Assembly: GCF_036699995.1 (NCBI RefSeq)
Contig: NZ_CP144906.1
Location: forward strand, 2,805,001-2,869,000
Direction of reading: 5' to 3'
Length of the DNA stretch: 64,000 nucleotides
Source: Clostridium beijerinckii
GTDB lineage: Bacteria > Bacillota > Clostridia > Clostridiales > Clostridiaceae
In this document: piece by piece, positions 45,857 through 55,971 of the stretch
How positions within the stretch are numbered: position 1 is the first letter of the stretch
Layout: the number at the start of each line of letters is the position of its first letter
Translations under genes and position numbers: made by a program
The notes under the pieces: model-generated
The model's database searches: none
Told to the model about the DNA's origin: nothing
What the model saw: only the letters and a program-made list of their open reading frames with translations

Positions 45857-47764
45857 ATGAGTAAAGTTATTCTAGCAAAAAATTCGGGTTTTTGCTTTGG
45901 AGTTCAAAGAGCTGTAAATGAAGCTATACGGATTCAAAAAGAACATAATTCGAAAATCTATACTTTAGGTCCTTTAATACATAATAATGATGTAGTAAAA
46001 TATTTAGAAGAAAATAATATATTTTCTATAGAATTTGAAGAAATAGATAAATTAAATAAAGGGGATACTATTGTTATAAGATCTCATGGTGTATCTGAAA
46101 CAGTTTTAGATACACTTGAACAAAAGGAACTAAAAGTCATAAATGCGACTTGTCCTTTTGTTGCTAATATTCAAAAAAAAGTTAAGAAATATTCAAAAGA
46201 AGGATATCATATAGTAATATTAGGAGATAAAAATCATCCAGAAGTCATTGGAATTAATGGATGGTGTGATGATAAAGCAATTATCACTAAAGATGGTACT
46301 TTTGATGAAGAAAATATGCCGCATAAGGTATGTGTTGTATCTCAAACAACTGAAAAGATGAAGAATTGGGAAGAAACACTGAAAAACTTAAGTTATGCAA
46401 GAGAAATATTAGCTTTTAACACAATTTGTGCAGCTACTGATGTTAGACAAAGAAGTACGAATAAAATATCCAAAAAAACAGATGCTATGATAGTTATTGG
46501 CGGAAAAAATAGTTCGAATACTACTAAGTTATATCAAATTGCTAAAGAAAATTGTGAAAATACAATTCATATTGAAAACGCAAAAGATCTACCAATAAGT
46601 TTTATAAAAAATAATAATATAAACAAAATAGGAGTTACAGCTGGTGCATCAACACCAGATTGGATTATTAGGGAGGTACTAGATATTATGAACACAGAAA
46701 ATAATAATTTTGAAGATCAATTATCATTAATGAACGAATTAGACAAAAGATTTGTTATTGGCGATGAGGTACAAGGAGAAATACTTTCAAAGACTAGAGA
46801 TTCAGTTATAGTTTCACTTGTTGGATACAAGTCAGATGGAGTGATTCCATTTACAGAGTTGTCTGCAAAAGAAGATCCACTAACATTTGCAGATAAACTT
46901 AATATAGGTGATACTATTAACGCAAAAGTTATAAAGCTACAAAATAATGATGGGTATGTAGTATTATCAAGATTAGAATATGAAAGAGAAGAAGCGTTTA
47001 AAGAACTCGAAAAAATATATTCAGAAGGAACAACATTTGAAGTTAATGTTAAAGAAGCTAGAGAAAAAGGGATAGTAGCAGATTATAAGGGAGCTAGAAT
47101 CTTTATTCCAGCATCACAAATTGACATAAAGTTTACTAAAGATAAAAGTGAATATGTTGGGAAGAAATTAGAAGTTAAATTGATAGATTTTTCTCTAAAG
47201 AATCCTGTAAAATTAGTTGCTTCAAGAAGAGTTTTATTAGAAGAAAGCAAGAATTCTGAAGACGCAAAAGCTTGGGAGAGTTTTAATCTTGGGGATGTTA
47301 TAAAAGGTGAAGTAAAAAGATTTACAGACTTTGGAGCTTTTGTGGAAGTCAATGGTATAGATGGATTATTACATTTATCACAAATTTCTTGGAATCATAT
47401 CAAAAAGGTAAGTGATGTATTAAAAGAAGGTCAAATTATTGATGTTAAGATCATTGGTCTTGATAAGGAAGCTAAAAAGCTATCTTTAAGCATTAAAGAA
47501 CTTGTAGCTAAGCCTTGGGATAATGCTAAAGAAAAATATCCAGAAGGGTCTATTGTACTTGGTAAAGTAGTTAGATTAAATGATTTTGGTGCTTTTGTAG
47601 AATTGGAACCAGGAGTAGATGGGTTAGTTCATATATCAAAGATATCTCATAATAGAATAGAGCACCCTTCTGAAGTTTTAAAAATTGGTGAAGAAATTAA
47701 AGCTAAGATATTAAGTGTTGATGAAGAAAATAAAAGAATAAGCTTAAGTATAAAAGATGTATAA
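45857..47764 (+). CDS. ispH: Fusion of 4-hydroxy-3-methylbut-2-enyl diphosphate reductase and ribosomal protein S1
   Basis: 635 aa. Residues 1-280 are IspH (last MEP-pathway step, makes IPP and DMAPP) with [4Fe-4S] ligands Cys13 (GFCFGV), Cys99 (ATCPF) and Cys191 ([11 protein letters not shown]). Four S1 RNA-binding domains follow, opening near 298 (GDEVQGEI), 385, 475 ([20 protein letters not shown]) and 560 ([20 protein letters not shown]). This fusion is known in clostridia. The last two repeats are the best conserved; the second is divergent. AAGGAG precedes ATG. Terminator directly downstream. Confidence 0.94.
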   Translation: MSKVILAKNSGFCFGVQRAVNEAIRIQKEHNSKIYTLGPLIHNNDVVKYLEENNIFSIEFEEIDKLNKGDTIVIRSHGVSETVLDTLEQKELKVINATCPFVANIQKKVKKYSKEGYHIVILGDKNHPEVIGINGWCDDKAIITKDGTFDEENMPHKVCVVSQTTEKMKNWEETLKNLSYAREILAFNTICAATDVRQRSTNKISKKTDAMIVIGGKNSSNTTKLYQIAKENCENTIHIENAKDLPISFIKNNNINKIGVTAGASTPDWIIREVLDIMNTENNNFEDQLSLMNELDKRFVIGDEVQGEILSKTRDSVIVSLVGYKSDGVIPFTELSAKEDPLTFADKLNIGDTINAKVIKLQNNDGYVVLSRLEYEREEAFKELEKIYSEGTTFEVNVKEAREKGIVADYKGARIFIPASQIDIKFTKDKSEYVGKKLEVKLIDFSLKNPVKLVASRRVLLEESKNSEDAKAWESFNLGDVIKGEVKRFTDFGAFVEVNGIDGLLHLSQISWNHIKKVSDVLKEGQIIDVKIIGLDKEAKKLSLSIKELVAKPWDNAKEKYPEGSIVLGKVVRLNDFGAFVELEPGVDGLVHISKISHNRIEHPSEVLKIGEEIKAKILSVDEENKRISLSIKDV

Positions 47765-47804
47765 AACAAAAAAGTAGAAGGAATATTTTCTTCTACTTTT
47801 TTGT
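47764..47804 (+). terminator. Terminator of the cmk-ispH/rpsA operon
   Basis: AAAAAAGTAGAAG pairs with CTTCTACTTTTTT, followed by GTTTTTT. Confidence 0.85.
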
Positions 47805-47989
47805 TTTTTATGTATGGTTAAAATAATTTTTATGAAATTATTTTAACTCTAGAAATAGGTAATGTATACGTAGATTTTAATTATATGCATAAGGTAAAGA
47901 ATTGAAGTATAATATTACTATGCGTAATGATTATTGGATATCTAAAGTTCGTAATATTTAAATTTTAATTGTTAGGAGGCTATATACTT

Positions 47990-48598
47990 ATGAAACAAAA
48001 TAAAGTTACTAAAGTAAAATCTTTAGTAGAGACTAAGTTTTTGAGTTTATATGAAGCAGAGTATGAAAATAAAGTTGGAAATATAAGAACGTGGACAATA
48101 GCATCCAGAAAAAATAATGAAACTATACAAAAACAATTTTTTGAGAATAAAGAAGATACAGCAGATGGCGTAATAATTGCAGCATACCATAAAGATGAGA
48201 ATAAGATTGTTATAATAAGACAATTTAGAATACCACTTAATGATTATGTTTATGAATTACCAGCAGGTCTCATCGATCCAGGAGAAGATTCTATTAGTAC
48301 AATAAAAAGAGAATTGATGGAAGAGACAGGTCTTAGGTTAGTTGAAGTTATCCATAATAAAAGTCTTGATAAGGTATATGTTTCTGCAGGAATGACAGAT
48401 GAATCGTTAGCTATGGCTTATTGTACTTGTGAAGGCGAAATAAGTGATGAACACCTGGAAGACGATGAATGTATTGAGGCACTTCTAATATCTCAGGATG
48501 AAGCTAAAGAGCTTATACAGAGCAAGGAGAAATTTGACATTAAATGTTTTTTGCTTCTTCAAAGCTTTGCATTACTAGGAGAAAAATTATTTCAATAA
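47990..48598 (+). CDS. Nudix hydrolase (ADP-ribose pyrophosphatase-like)
   Basis: 202 aa. The Nudix box GLIDPGEDS followed by RELMEETGL is intact, so metal-dependent cleavage of a nucleoside diphosphate derivative is expected; the upstream IIRQFRIPLNDYVYELPAG is typical of ADP-ribose pyrophosphatases. ATG 47990 is set by AGGAGG 10 bases upstream. Single gene. Confidence 0.9.
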   Translation: MKQNKVTKVKSLVETKFLSLYEAEYENKVGNIRTWTIASRKNNETIQKQFFENKEDTADGVIIAAYHKDENKIVIIRQFRIPLNDYVYELPAGLIDPGEDSISTIKRELMEETGLRLVEVIHNKSLDKVYVSAGMTDESLAMAYCTCEGEISDEHLEDDECIEALLISQDEAKELIQSKEKFDIKCFLLLQSFALLGEKLFQ

Positions 48599-48600
48599 TA

Positions 48601-48645
48601 AAAAACTGGTATACGCAGAAAATTTGTGTATACCAGTTTTTTTAT
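48601..48645. terminator. Bidirectional terminator
   Basis: AAAAACTGGTATAC pairs with GTATACCAGTTTTT; T tracts on both strands end the Nudix gene and readthrough from the purine permease. Confidence 0.8.
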
Positions 48646-48772
48646 TATATGTTTTCCTCGATGATAAATTTACATTTAACACCCTAACAAGCAGGGTGCT
48701 TAATTAAGTTTAGAATGTAGAAACTTAATTGTAATATATGGATCCATATTAAATCATATATATATTTTCATG

Positions 48773-50065
48773 TTATTTAACAACTGAATTTAAACCGAAA
48801 TATACTAAGAAAACAAATGATGTAAAATACATCAGAATGGATACTTCTTTTCCTTTTTTATAACACAGCTTGCAAATAGGATACAATATAAAGCCTAATG
48901 CTATACCGTCAACGATGCTATATGTTAATGGTATTAATATTATTATCATAAAACTAGGAAATAGTTCGCTTAAATCATTAAAGTTTAAATTTTTCAAGTT
49001 CTGACTCATTAAACAGCCTATTATAATTAAAATAGGAGCTAAGGCTACATCTGGTATGATAGAAATAAACGGTATAAAAAAAATTGATAAAAGAAATAGT
49101 ATACCAGAAATTAATGAAACCAAACCTGTTCGTCCTCCAGCTGTTATTCCTGCAGTTCCTTCAACTGTTGATACAGAAGGGCTTGAACCGAAAAGCGCGC
49201 ATCCAATTGTAGATAATGATACTGCTATCATAGCGTTAGAGGTTTTGTCTGATTTTTTCAGTATTCCTGAAATCTGGCTATGAAGTATTCCAATATTCTC
49301 AAAAACAAGTACTAAAGTTAATGAAAATGTTCCAACCCAGAATTTAATTGTACTTATTCCAGTAAAATCTAATTTGAAAAGTATATTACTATATTCATTA
49401 AAATTTGGCATAGTATAACTTATACCTTGTGTATCAACGATACCAAGTTTTATGCAAAATATAGTTCCGACTATAATTGAAATTAAAAAGCTTCCAGGTA
49501 TATTTTTAAGGAATAAAATTAATGTTAGAATCATTATGAATATAAAAGCTAGTACTTGAATACTTGTAATATCTCCAAGTTTTAACATAGTAGAAGAATC
49601 AGATACTATAATTTTAGATTTTTGAAATCCAACAAAAGTTATAAATAAACCAATTCCTACTGTAATAGCTTCTTTTAAATTTTGAGGAATAGCTTCAATA
49701 ATAAACTTGGATAATGGAGTTGTTGCTATAAGTACAAATATTAATCCTGAGATAAAAACTGAAGCTAATGCTTGGCAATAATTTAAGCCTAGAGTATGAA
49801 CTATTGTATATGTGAATAATGCATTAATTCCCATACCAGGCATAATTATAAGTGGAGTATTACTTATTAAAGCAATTAACAAGCAACCTACAGCTGATGA
49901 TATAGCTGTAGCAATGATTAGAGGCTCCATAGAAATGCCACCATCACTTAATATACTGGCATTGACGATGATGATGTAAACTGCAGCAACAAAAGAAGTC
50001 AGCGCTGCTATAGTTTCGCTTTTAATTGTAACATTGTTTTCTTTTAATTTAAAAAATCTTTCCAT
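48773..50065 (-). CDS. NCS2 (AzgA-like) purine permease
   Basis: 430 aa with about 12-13 helices. ETIAALTSFVAAVYIIIVNA, MPGMGINALFTYTIV and the EGTAGITAGGRTGLVS motif identify the AzgA/PbuG branch of the nucleobase-cation symporters, importing hypoxanthine, guanine or adenine. GAAAGG precedes ATG, and a good promoter lies upstream. No purine riboswitch is seen in the leader. Confidence 0.9.
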   Translation of the reverse strand: MERFFKLKENNVTIKSETIAALTSFVAAVYIIIVNASILSDGGISMEPLIIATAISSAVGCLLIALISNTPLIIMPGMGINALFTYTIVHTLGLNYCQALASVFISGLIFVLIATTPLSKFIIEAIPQNLKEAITVGIGLFITFVGFQKSKIIVSDSSTMLKLGDITSIQVLAFIFIMILTLILFLKNIPGSFLISIIVGTIFCIKLGIVDTQGISYTMPNFNEYSNILFKLDFTGISTIKFWVGTFSLTLVLVFENIGILHSQISGILKKSDKTSNAMIAVSLSTIGCALFGSSPSVSTVEGTAGITAGGRTGLVSLISGILFLLSIFFIPFISIIPDVALAPILIIIGCLMSQNLKNLNFNDLSELFPSFMIIILIPLTYSIVDGIALGFILYPICKLCYKKGKEVSILMYFTSFVFLVYFGLNSVVK

Positions 50066-50122
50066 CCTTTCAACCTATCTTTCATAACTCCCTCACCCTC
50101 CCACGCTAAAATGCGCATATTA

Positions 50123-50150
50123 ATTATAACATCATTATCATTTATGTCAA
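50123..50150 (-). promoter_or_regulatory. Promoter of the purine permease gene
   Basis: On the minus strand: TTGACA (50150-50145), 16-base spacer, TATAAT (50128-50123), both perfect hexamers. Confidence 0.7.
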
Positions 50151-50365
50151 CTTTTATATATAGCTTGAAATCTTATACAATTCATTTATACTCCATAGTA
50201 TTGCATGAGAATAAGAAAATAATGTTTAATCACAAATTTTGAAGAGTATATTTATAATTGATCCTTACGTATACACATTGTGATTTAAATAAGAAAAGAA
50301 TAGTAAAACAACACTAAGAGTAGTAATATATTACTATACGTATTTTATAAAGGGGGCATACAAGT

Positions 50366-51685
50366 ATGTATACAGAATTTGAACAAATAAACAAAGCAAA
50401 CATAATGATAAATTCATTATGTATTTTTAAGAATCTAAAAGATGACAGTGTTTTATTAAAATATAAGACACTACTAAAGTACCTTAATAGCAAGGATATA
50501 TCAGTGGAAGAGGGCATTGAATTATATACTGATTTTATTTATGAACTATTAAACAAAGCTGATGGAAAATCATTAAAAAGGTATATAATTGATATGATTT
50601 TTCTCGATAATAATCCATTTACTAAAATGATTGACGAACAAAATTCATGTGATAAACTTTTTAATCAAGTGCATTATGAGTTAAATGCTTTGCAGTACAT
50701 ATCTAGTATAGAATCTTCTGCGATTAAAGATGCTATAATTATTAAAGGAAACGTTAAAGAGTTTGAAATAGGTATAGTTAAGTCGCTTGTGGATTTTGAT
50801 TCTGACTTGGAATGTAATATCTCAAGCAAAGCTATTGATAAGTTAAAGGTAAATATATTAAATTGTGATAATTGGGGAGATGCATTAGAGAGCATTGTAG
50901 AATTTTACAAGCAATATGGGACTGGCATATTTGGGGAGTATAGAGCGTTTGTATGGGAACACGAAGATGGAGCGCCTTATCTTAGAGGTATTGAATCACC
51001 AGATCCAGTTAGGCTAGAAAACTTAGTAGGGTATGAATATCAAAAAGAGATTATAATAGATAATACAAAACAGTTTTTAAATGGATATCAAGCGAATAAT
51101 ATGCTACTATATGGATCAAGAGGAACTGGTAAATCTTCAACTGTAAAAGCTATTATAAATGAGTATTATGATGATGGTTTAAGGCTTATTGAAGTTGATA
51201 AAAATAAATTATGCGATTTTACAAAGATAATTAGGATACTTAAAAGTAAGAATTTAAAATTTATAATTTTTGTTGATGATTTAGTTTTTGAAGAAGGGGA
51301 AGCTAGTTATTCAGCTTTAAAGACAATATTAGAAGGTGGAGTAGAGAATAGATCAAACAATATTCTAATTTATGCAACAACCAATCGAAAACACCTAGTA
51401 AAAGAAACATTTAGCGAAAGGTCTGGTGATGATGTGCATGCTAATGACACAATTGAAGAAAAACTTTCTCTAGCAGATAGATTCGGTATGACTGTATCGT
51501 TCTATTCGCCTGATCAGAAAGAATTCTTAAAGATAATAGATGGAGTAGCAGAAGCAAGAGGGCTTAAAGTTGATAAGGAATATTTGCATGCAGAAGCATT
51601 GAAATGGGTAAGATGGTATAATGCTCGTTCGCCACGAACAGCAATTCAATTTATAAATTGGTTAGAGGGCACATTAAATCAGTAA
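50366..51685 (+). CDS. DUF815 family AAA+ ATPase
   Basis: 439 aa. An N-terminal helical region (1-215) precedes the DUF815 ATPase: VGYEYQKEIIIDNT, Walker A LYGSRGTGKSST with Lys256, Walker B FIIFVDDLVFE, sensor ATTNRKHLVKE and the C-terminal ARSPRTAIQFINWLEG. The function of this family is unknown. AAGGGGG precedes ATG, and a perfect palindromic terminator follows. Confidence 0.88.
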   Translation: MYTEFEQINKANIMINSLCIFKNLKDDSVLLKYKTLLKYLNSKDISVEEGIELYTDFIYELLNKADGKSLKRYIIDMIFLDNNPFTKMIDEQNSCDKLFNQVHYELNALQYISSIESSAIKDAIIIKGNVKEFEIGIVKSLVDFDSDLECNISSKAIDKLKVNILNCDNWGDALESIVEFYKQYGTGIFGEYRAFVWEHEDGAPYLRGIESPDPVRLENLVGYEYQKEIIIDNTKQFLNGYQANNMLLYGSRGTGKSSTVKAIINEYYDDGLRLIEVDKNKLCDFTKIIRILKSKNLKFIIFVDDLVFEEGEASYSALKTILEGGVENRSNNILIYATTNRKHLVKETFSERSGDDVHANDTIEEKLSLADRFGMTVSFYSPDQKEFLKIIDGVAEARGLKVDKEYLHAEALKWVRWYNARSPRTAIQFINWLEGTLNQ

Positions 51686-51750
51686 GTTTATATTAAAAGT
51701 TTGTAATATATTTTTGAATATTCTATAACTTTTTAGCTAATAAAGTGATA

Positions 51751-51788
51751 AGAGCTAGTAAAGAATTCTTTACTAGCTCTGTTTTTTT
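51751..51788. terminator. Perfect 30-base palindromic terminator
   Basis: AGAGCTAGTAAAGAA and TTCTTTACTAGCTCT are exact inverted repeats with no spacer, then GTTTTTTT. Lies between the convergent DUF815 and ferritin genes. Confidence 0.85.
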
Positions 51789-51796
51789 ATAATAAT

Positions 51797-52312
51797 TTAA
51801 GCATTAGTTGTTGTAGGAGGCGTATACACTCTTGTAGCAAGTTCGTCGTCTAACATATACAATGCTGCAGAGTTATTTTCACATCTCCTAATCTTTTTAA
51901 TTATAGTGTTAAATGTATTTTCTTCTTCAACTTGCTCATTAATAAACCAATTAAGTAAACCGATTGTTGCATGTTCTTTTTCCTCAGTAGCTATATCTGC
52001 AATTTTATATAGCCTGCTAGTTACAATTTGCTCGTGTTCATAACCTGCTTCAAAGACATTTAGGATATTGTCAAAATCAGAATGTGGTTTTTCAATTTGT
52101 TCTAAAGTTACAGTTCCATTTTTCTGAAATATGTAATCATAGAATTTCATTGCATGAAATAATTCCTCCTGAGATTGAACCTTAAAAAAATTTGCAAACC
52201 CACTTAAATCAACAGATTCGCAGTACGAAGCCATAGATAAATAAGTATAGGCCGAATAAATTTCAAAATTAACTTGTTCATTTAGCTTTGTAATCAGTTT
52301 TTCACTTAACAT
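51797..52312 (-). CDS. Non-heme ferritin
   Basis: 171 aa, iron-storage ferritin of the FtnA type. Ferroxidase ligands Glu17, Glu50 and His53 are seen in NFEIYSAYTYL and SQEELFHAMKF, with further acidic residues in YEHEQ and NEQVEEE. ATG 52312 follows GGGAGG; an upstream open stretch encodes only hydrophobic residues and lacks a ribosome site. With feoAB it forms part of the local iron handling set. Confidence 0.9.
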   Translation of the reverse strand: MLSEKLITKLNEQVNFEIYSAYTYLSMASYCESVDLSGFANFFKVQSQEELFHAMKFYDYIFQKNGTVTLEQIEKPHSDFDNILNVFEAGYEHEQIVTSRLYKIADIATEEKEHATIGLLNWFINEQVEEENTFNTIIKKIRRCENNSAALYMLDDELATRVYTPPTTTNA

Positions 52313-52533
52313 ACTAATACCTCCCATAAATAAAAACATTATAATTAACACAATTAAAAAAACCAGAAAAACTATACCCTGTAGCATAAAAGTTTAACTT
52401 TATATTCTGAAATTTTTAACTATATATTAATATATTACATCATATAACATAATTTATCAAATAATATTTGCTGTTATATTACATAAGTATTATTGCAAAA
52501 CTAATAATATAAATAAGAGAGGAGATGATATAA

Positions 52534-52677
52534 ATGACATATAATAAAAAGGAAAAAACAATACAAAAAACAGGAGAAATGTCGCAATCTAAAGTTAAAT
52601 CTTTTGTAGAGAGAGAGGAGCCAACAAATAAAGTGGTATCTAGAGGTAGAGATATCACAATTAATCAAAAATATTAA
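52534..52677 (+). CDS. Small basic protein, 47 aa, unknown
   Basis: MTYNKKEKTIQKTGEM start, highly charged, no membrane segment, no cysteine. GGAGATG lies 7-10 bases before ATG, which supports translation. The gene stands alone between ferritin and a long hairpin at 52786-52824. Not recognised; the composition and the neighbouring small proteins suggest a spore or stress protein, which is a guess. Confidence 0.55.
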   Translation: MTYNKKEKTIQKTGEMSQSKVKSFVEREEPTNKVVSRGRDITINQKY

Positions 52678-52785
52678 AATTCAATATATCTCAAAATATT
52701 AAGTAAAGTTAAGATTAATTTATTAGAGTTATGTCATATTAAAGTTACTTGCATACATTTTGAGATAGAAATTTTCTTATTATAA

Positions 52786-52824
52786 AGATTTATCTAGTTT
52801 TATATGATAAAATTAGATAAATCT
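52786..52824. repeat. 18-bp hairpin without T run
   Basis: AGATTTATCTAGTTTTAT pairs with ATAAAATTAGATAAATCT (one G-U). May end the upstream small gene or act as a processing signal. An AAGGAGG at 52835-52841 is not followed by a start codon. Confidence 0.45.
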
Positions 52825-52941
52825 AGAAAGAATTAAGGAGGACAAGTTATAAAAGAAAGATATCATTATTTTTAATATATAAATACAATGTTATTGTAAA
52901 CTACTAAAAATATTTATTTGTAATATGGAAGGATAGATAAA

Positions 52942-53580
52942 ATGTCGATAAACAGAAGTGCACCAGAAAATTTTTATTATGATAATGCGGAGAAGACCAA
53001 TAAAAATTTTATTTATAAAAACCTTAAGAGAAGTAAATGTTATAATTGCAACTTTTCAAATTCAAATTTCGATTTTGCCAGCTTAAGAGGCGCTCATTTT
53101 AAGAAATGTAACTTTTTTAGATGTAGTTTTAAAGGAGCAGAGTTTATAGGATCAAATTTAAAGGGGTGTAAGTTTAGGGAGGCTAAATTTGAAGACACGG
53201 TATTTGAAGGAGCAAATTTAGATGGAGTGAATTTTGAAGATGCTAAATTCAAAAATACCATATTTGTAAACTGCGATATAACTAAGGCTAAGAATATAAG
53301 TGAAAATAATAAGAATATCAGAATTTTTGATACAATGCCAGAAGTTGAAATAAGCGATGAATTAGAAAAGTTGATTTCAAATGTGATGGAAAATGAATTT
53401 ATAAAAAAATCGAGGGTTTTTGATACTAAAGATGGAAAAATAAATACGTTATCTTTATTGATTCTAAAAGAAAAATTTGATGAACCAACGCTTTTAGAAG
53501 GTCTACATTATATTAGATATGAGATTGATAGAGATTTTTATACATTAAGTTATGTTATTAGGCTTATAGAAAATATGTAA
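52942..53580 (+). CDS. Pentapeptide-repeat protein
   Basis: 212 aa. Residues about 28-115 contain tandem A(D/N)LXX-type repeats, for example SNSNFDFASLRGAHF and FEGANLDGVNFEDAKFKNTIF, expected to fold as a right-handed beta-helix. The C-terminal 90 residues are a separate helical domain. Such proteins can mimic DNA or mediate contacts; this one has no assigned role. Terminator follows. Confidence 0.85.
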   Translation: MSINRSAPENFYYDNAEKTNKNFIYKNLKRSKCYNCNFSNSNFDFASLRGAHFKKCNFFRCSFKGAEFIGSNLKGCKFREAKFEDTVFEGANLDGVNFEDAKFKNTIFVNCDITKAKNISENNKNIRIFDTMPEVEISDELEKLISNVMENEFIKKSRVFDTKDGKINTLSLLILKEKFDEPTLLEGLHYIRYEIDRDFYTLSYVIRLIENM

Positions 53581-53587
53581 TTATAAG

Positions 53588-53625
53588 AAAAGGAGTATTT
53601 CGTTTTAAATGAAAGCTCCTTTTTT
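53588..53625 (+). terminator. Terminator of the pentapeptide-repeat gene
   Basis: AAAAGGAG and CTCCTTTT stem followed by T residues. Confidence 0.7.
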
Positions 53626-53771
53626 GAATTCTTAAAAAATAAGTTAATAATAGTAGATATGCGAAAATACTTTTTTTATGAACCTATTATTTTGCAATTA
53701 ATATATATTTATTGAATATCTATATAGTAATAAAAAATGATAATGTTATTATTTTTGAAGGAAGAATATAG

Positions 53772-54263
53772 ATGGAAAAAAATAATTTAATTAAACTTAA
53801 ATATAATAAATCTTCAAAAAAAGTAAATTCAAATAATTTCAAGATATATACTCCTGAAATGATAGAAAAGTATAAAGATTACCAAAGAAGATTATTAAAA
53901 ATTAATGAGGATAAAGTCAAGGTAAAATTCCTACTATATAGAAAAATTTATAATTACTATTCTCAAGAAAATAATCTAGATATTAGCATTGAAAGAATTT
54001 ATATCAAGTCAAAGCTAGACTCATATACGTTTGGAGGATGTGGAATAGGCGCATCAATTTTGGCAGGATTAACAGCAAGTGGTATTTTTTCTTATATAGA
54101 TAATTATATAAAAAAACTTAGTCCAACTTTCTTGGGCATATATATTGTATTAATTTTAGTATTTGGACTTAAAATTCTTTCGAATGAAGATAGCAAGGTA
54201 GAAATGTATAATATGTTTTTAGAAGTATTAAATAATCTAGAATATGATAAAAATGAAAAATGA
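53772..54263 (+). CDS. Two-helix membrane protein of unknown function
   Basis: 163 aa. A basic, polar N-terminal 80 residues (YKDYQRRLLKINEDKVKVKF) face the cytoplasm, followed by two helices at about 86-108 (GGCGIGASILAGLTASGIF) and 117-137 (FLGIYIVLILVFGLKIL). GAAGGAAG precedes ATG. Not recognised; followed closely by two small-protein genes. Confidence 0.6.
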   Translation: MEKNNLIKLKYNKSSKKVNSNNFKIYTPEMIEKYKDYQRRLLKINEDKVKVKFLLYRKIYNYYSQENNLDISIERIYIKSKLDSYTFGGCGIGASILAGLTASGIFSYIDNYIKKLSPTFLGIYIVLILVFGLKILSNEDSKVEMYNMFLEVLNNLEYDKNEK

Positions 54264-54333
54264 GGATAATTAAAATAAGGATAAAAGTCTACATTAGTGC
54301 ACAATATATTCTTGTAGAAAGGAAGTGTTTATA

Positions 54334-54555
54334 ATGAGTAATGAATCAAAATCAAAATCAAACAATCTTCAAAGCTTTTCTAGTACAAGTGGCACTAGTG
54401 ATTCAGATTTATCTAGCAAAGAAGAACTTAGAGAACAAAAAAGTGCAGGGTGTAATCAATGGGATTCTGTACCACGTACTTATGACAAAGAAGAGTCTAC
54501 ACATAAACATGAAAAAACTGCCACTAATAATCAATGGACATCTACATCTAAGTAA
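54334..54555 (+). CDS. Small Ser/Lys-rich protein, 73 aa, unknown
   Basis: Low-complexity hydrophilic protein: SNESKSKSNNLQSFSSTSGT at the start, then NQWDSVPRTYDKEE and a second NQW near the end (ATNNQWTSTSK). Likely disordered. AAAGGAAGTG lies 6-8 bases before ATG at 54334. The duplicated NQW(D/T)S motif is notable. Perhaps a spore-associated protein; no family recognised. Confidence 0.55.
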   Translation: MSNESKSKSNNLQSFSSTSGTSDSDLSSKEELREQKSAGCNQWDSVPRTYDKEESTHKHEKTATNNQWTSTSK

Positions 54556-54603
54556 GAACTTACTGTAATAAATACTACTTTAAATAAAGAGGGAGTGGAT
54601 ATT

Positions 54604-54774
54604 ATGAGTGAAGAAAAGAAAAGACGTGAGTCTGACAAAATGAATGATGGTTATTATGATTATCAAGGTGGATATATTTCTTATGACCCTGAAGTTTTAA
54701 CAGAGCACTATACTGTAAAAGGATTTGAAGGTAAAATAAAAGATAAACAATTATCAGATAGTAAATGGTGTTAA
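54604..54774 (+). CDS. Small acidic-tyrosine protein, 56 aa, unknown
   Basis: MSEEKKRRESDKMNDGYYDY, then GGYISYDPEVLTEHYTVKGF, and a terminal Trp-Cys. GAGGGAGTGG stands before ATG, so it is probably translated. Starts 48 bases after the preceding small gene, likely same transcript, ended by the hairpin at 54823. Family unknown. Confidence 0.55.
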   Translation: MSEEKKRRESDKMNDGYYDYQGGYISYDPEVLTEHYTVKGFEGKIKDKQLSDSKWC

Positions 54775-54822
54775 TGAATAAAAATATAAATTAAGTATAT
54801 ATATTAATATAAAATACTTAAA

Positions 54823-54872
54823 GTTTCCTTCATATAGATTAGCTATTGCCTATATGAAGGAAACGATTTTTA
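54823..54872 (+). terminator. Terminator of the small-protein cluster
   Basis: GTTTCCTTCATATAG (54823-54837) is the exact reverse complement of CTATATGAAGGAAAC (54850-54864); GATTTTTAT follows. Confidence 0.8.
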
Positions 54873-55065
54873 TGAATCATACTATTAACAATAAACTACG
54901 ATATTATATTTTTAACTATTTAAACTTTTAAATTGAAAATATTCTAATATATATTTATTTATATATTATTCTATATATTAACACATTGTTTAAGTCTATC
55001 AAAAGTTGACTATAATTTTTGTAAGATTTATAATTTATTTATTAAAGGGGAAATGAGGAATTTTT

Positions 55066-55935
55066 ATGGTTTTTTTAGAAAAATTATCTTTATTCAATAT
55101 GAATCATTTCAGGAGATTATATAATAGGAGTGAAGATGCATATTCGTGCGATAAAAGTTTTTTTGAAATTTATGATGAAGAATCTTTTATAGTAAAATAT
55201 ATAATTCGTAAACAAATTAGGCTTTTTAGGGTTAATAGGGAATATGTCGGGTATATATGGTACGAATATCCTTCGTATAACGGTTTTAGTAATATATATT
55301 CTATATATTTGAAAGATGAATATATACATTTAATTAATTCTAAAATCTTATCATTCTTTAATGCTAGTGCTTTCAGATTCGATATGTTAGCAAACTCAAA
55401 GGCTTCTTTTATAATGAAAAAATTAAATTTTGATGTTAATTCTAATAATATTTTAATGAAGATAAGGACAAGCAATATTAAAAATAATTTTTATGAAAAT
55501 AAAATATTTTTCAAACATTTTAAAGAAGGACAAGATGAAGAGTTAAGATGTAGAATTCAAAATTCTGTTTTTAATGAAAAAAATAGAGTTCCTTTAACAG
55601 TTGATGATATATATAGAGAAGAAGAAGAAGACTACTATATAAAAGATTTTGGTGTTTTTATATGCAATAATAATGGACAAGTTGTCGGATATGGTCAAAT
55701 TATTTTCAATAGAGGATTTTATACTATTGTTAATTTAGGGATATTAGAAGAATACAGAAAACATGGGTATGGAGAGTTATTAGTTAGATATCTCATAGAC
55801 TTATGTTATAGAAATTCTATAAAAACTGTTTATATAAGAGTGGAAAGGAATAATTTAAAAGCCTTATCTTTGTACACTAAAATTGGATTTAGAGAATATC
55901 AATCTTTTATTAGTTGGTATAAAAAAATTAATTAA
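55066..55935 (+). CDS. Two-part GNAT N-acetyltransferase
   Basis: 289 aa. The C-terminal half is a clear GNAT domain with the acetyl-CoA loop LGILEEYRKHGYGELLVRYL and the ALSLYTKIGFREY strand-helix. The N-terminal 140 residues look like a degenerate GNAT-like half rich in Phe, Tyr and Asn. GAGG precedes ATG. Substrate unknown; single gene. Confidence 0.82.
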   Translation: MVFLEKLSLFNMNHFRRLYNRSEDAYSCDKSFFEIYDEESFIVKYIIRKQIRLFRVNREYVGYIWYEYPSYNGFSNIYSIYLKDEYIHLINSKILSFFNASAFRFDMLANSKASFIMKKLNFDVNSNNILMKIRTSNIKNNFYENKIFFKHFKEGQDEELRCRIQNSVFNEKNRVPLTVDDIYREEEEDYYIKDFGVFICNNNGQVVGYGQIIFNRGFYTIVNLGILEEYRKHGYGELLVRYLIDLCYRNSIKTVYIRVERNNLKALSLYTKIGFREYQSFISWYKKIN

Positions 55936-55943
55936 TTAGCGTT

Positions 55944-55971
55944 AGGAGTTGTCAATAAGTATAACTCCTTT
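55944..55971 (+). terminator. Short terminator-like hairpin
   Basis: AGGAGTT and AACTCCT stem with a weak T tract. Confidence 0.5.

Noticed and set aside
50066-50365. Purine riboswitch before the purine permease
   Set aside because: The short leader after the promoter has no conserved purine aptamer loops.
52835-52860. Strong AAGGAGG apparently starting a small gene
   Set aside because: No ATG, GTG or TTG follows at usable distance; only eight codons before a stop.
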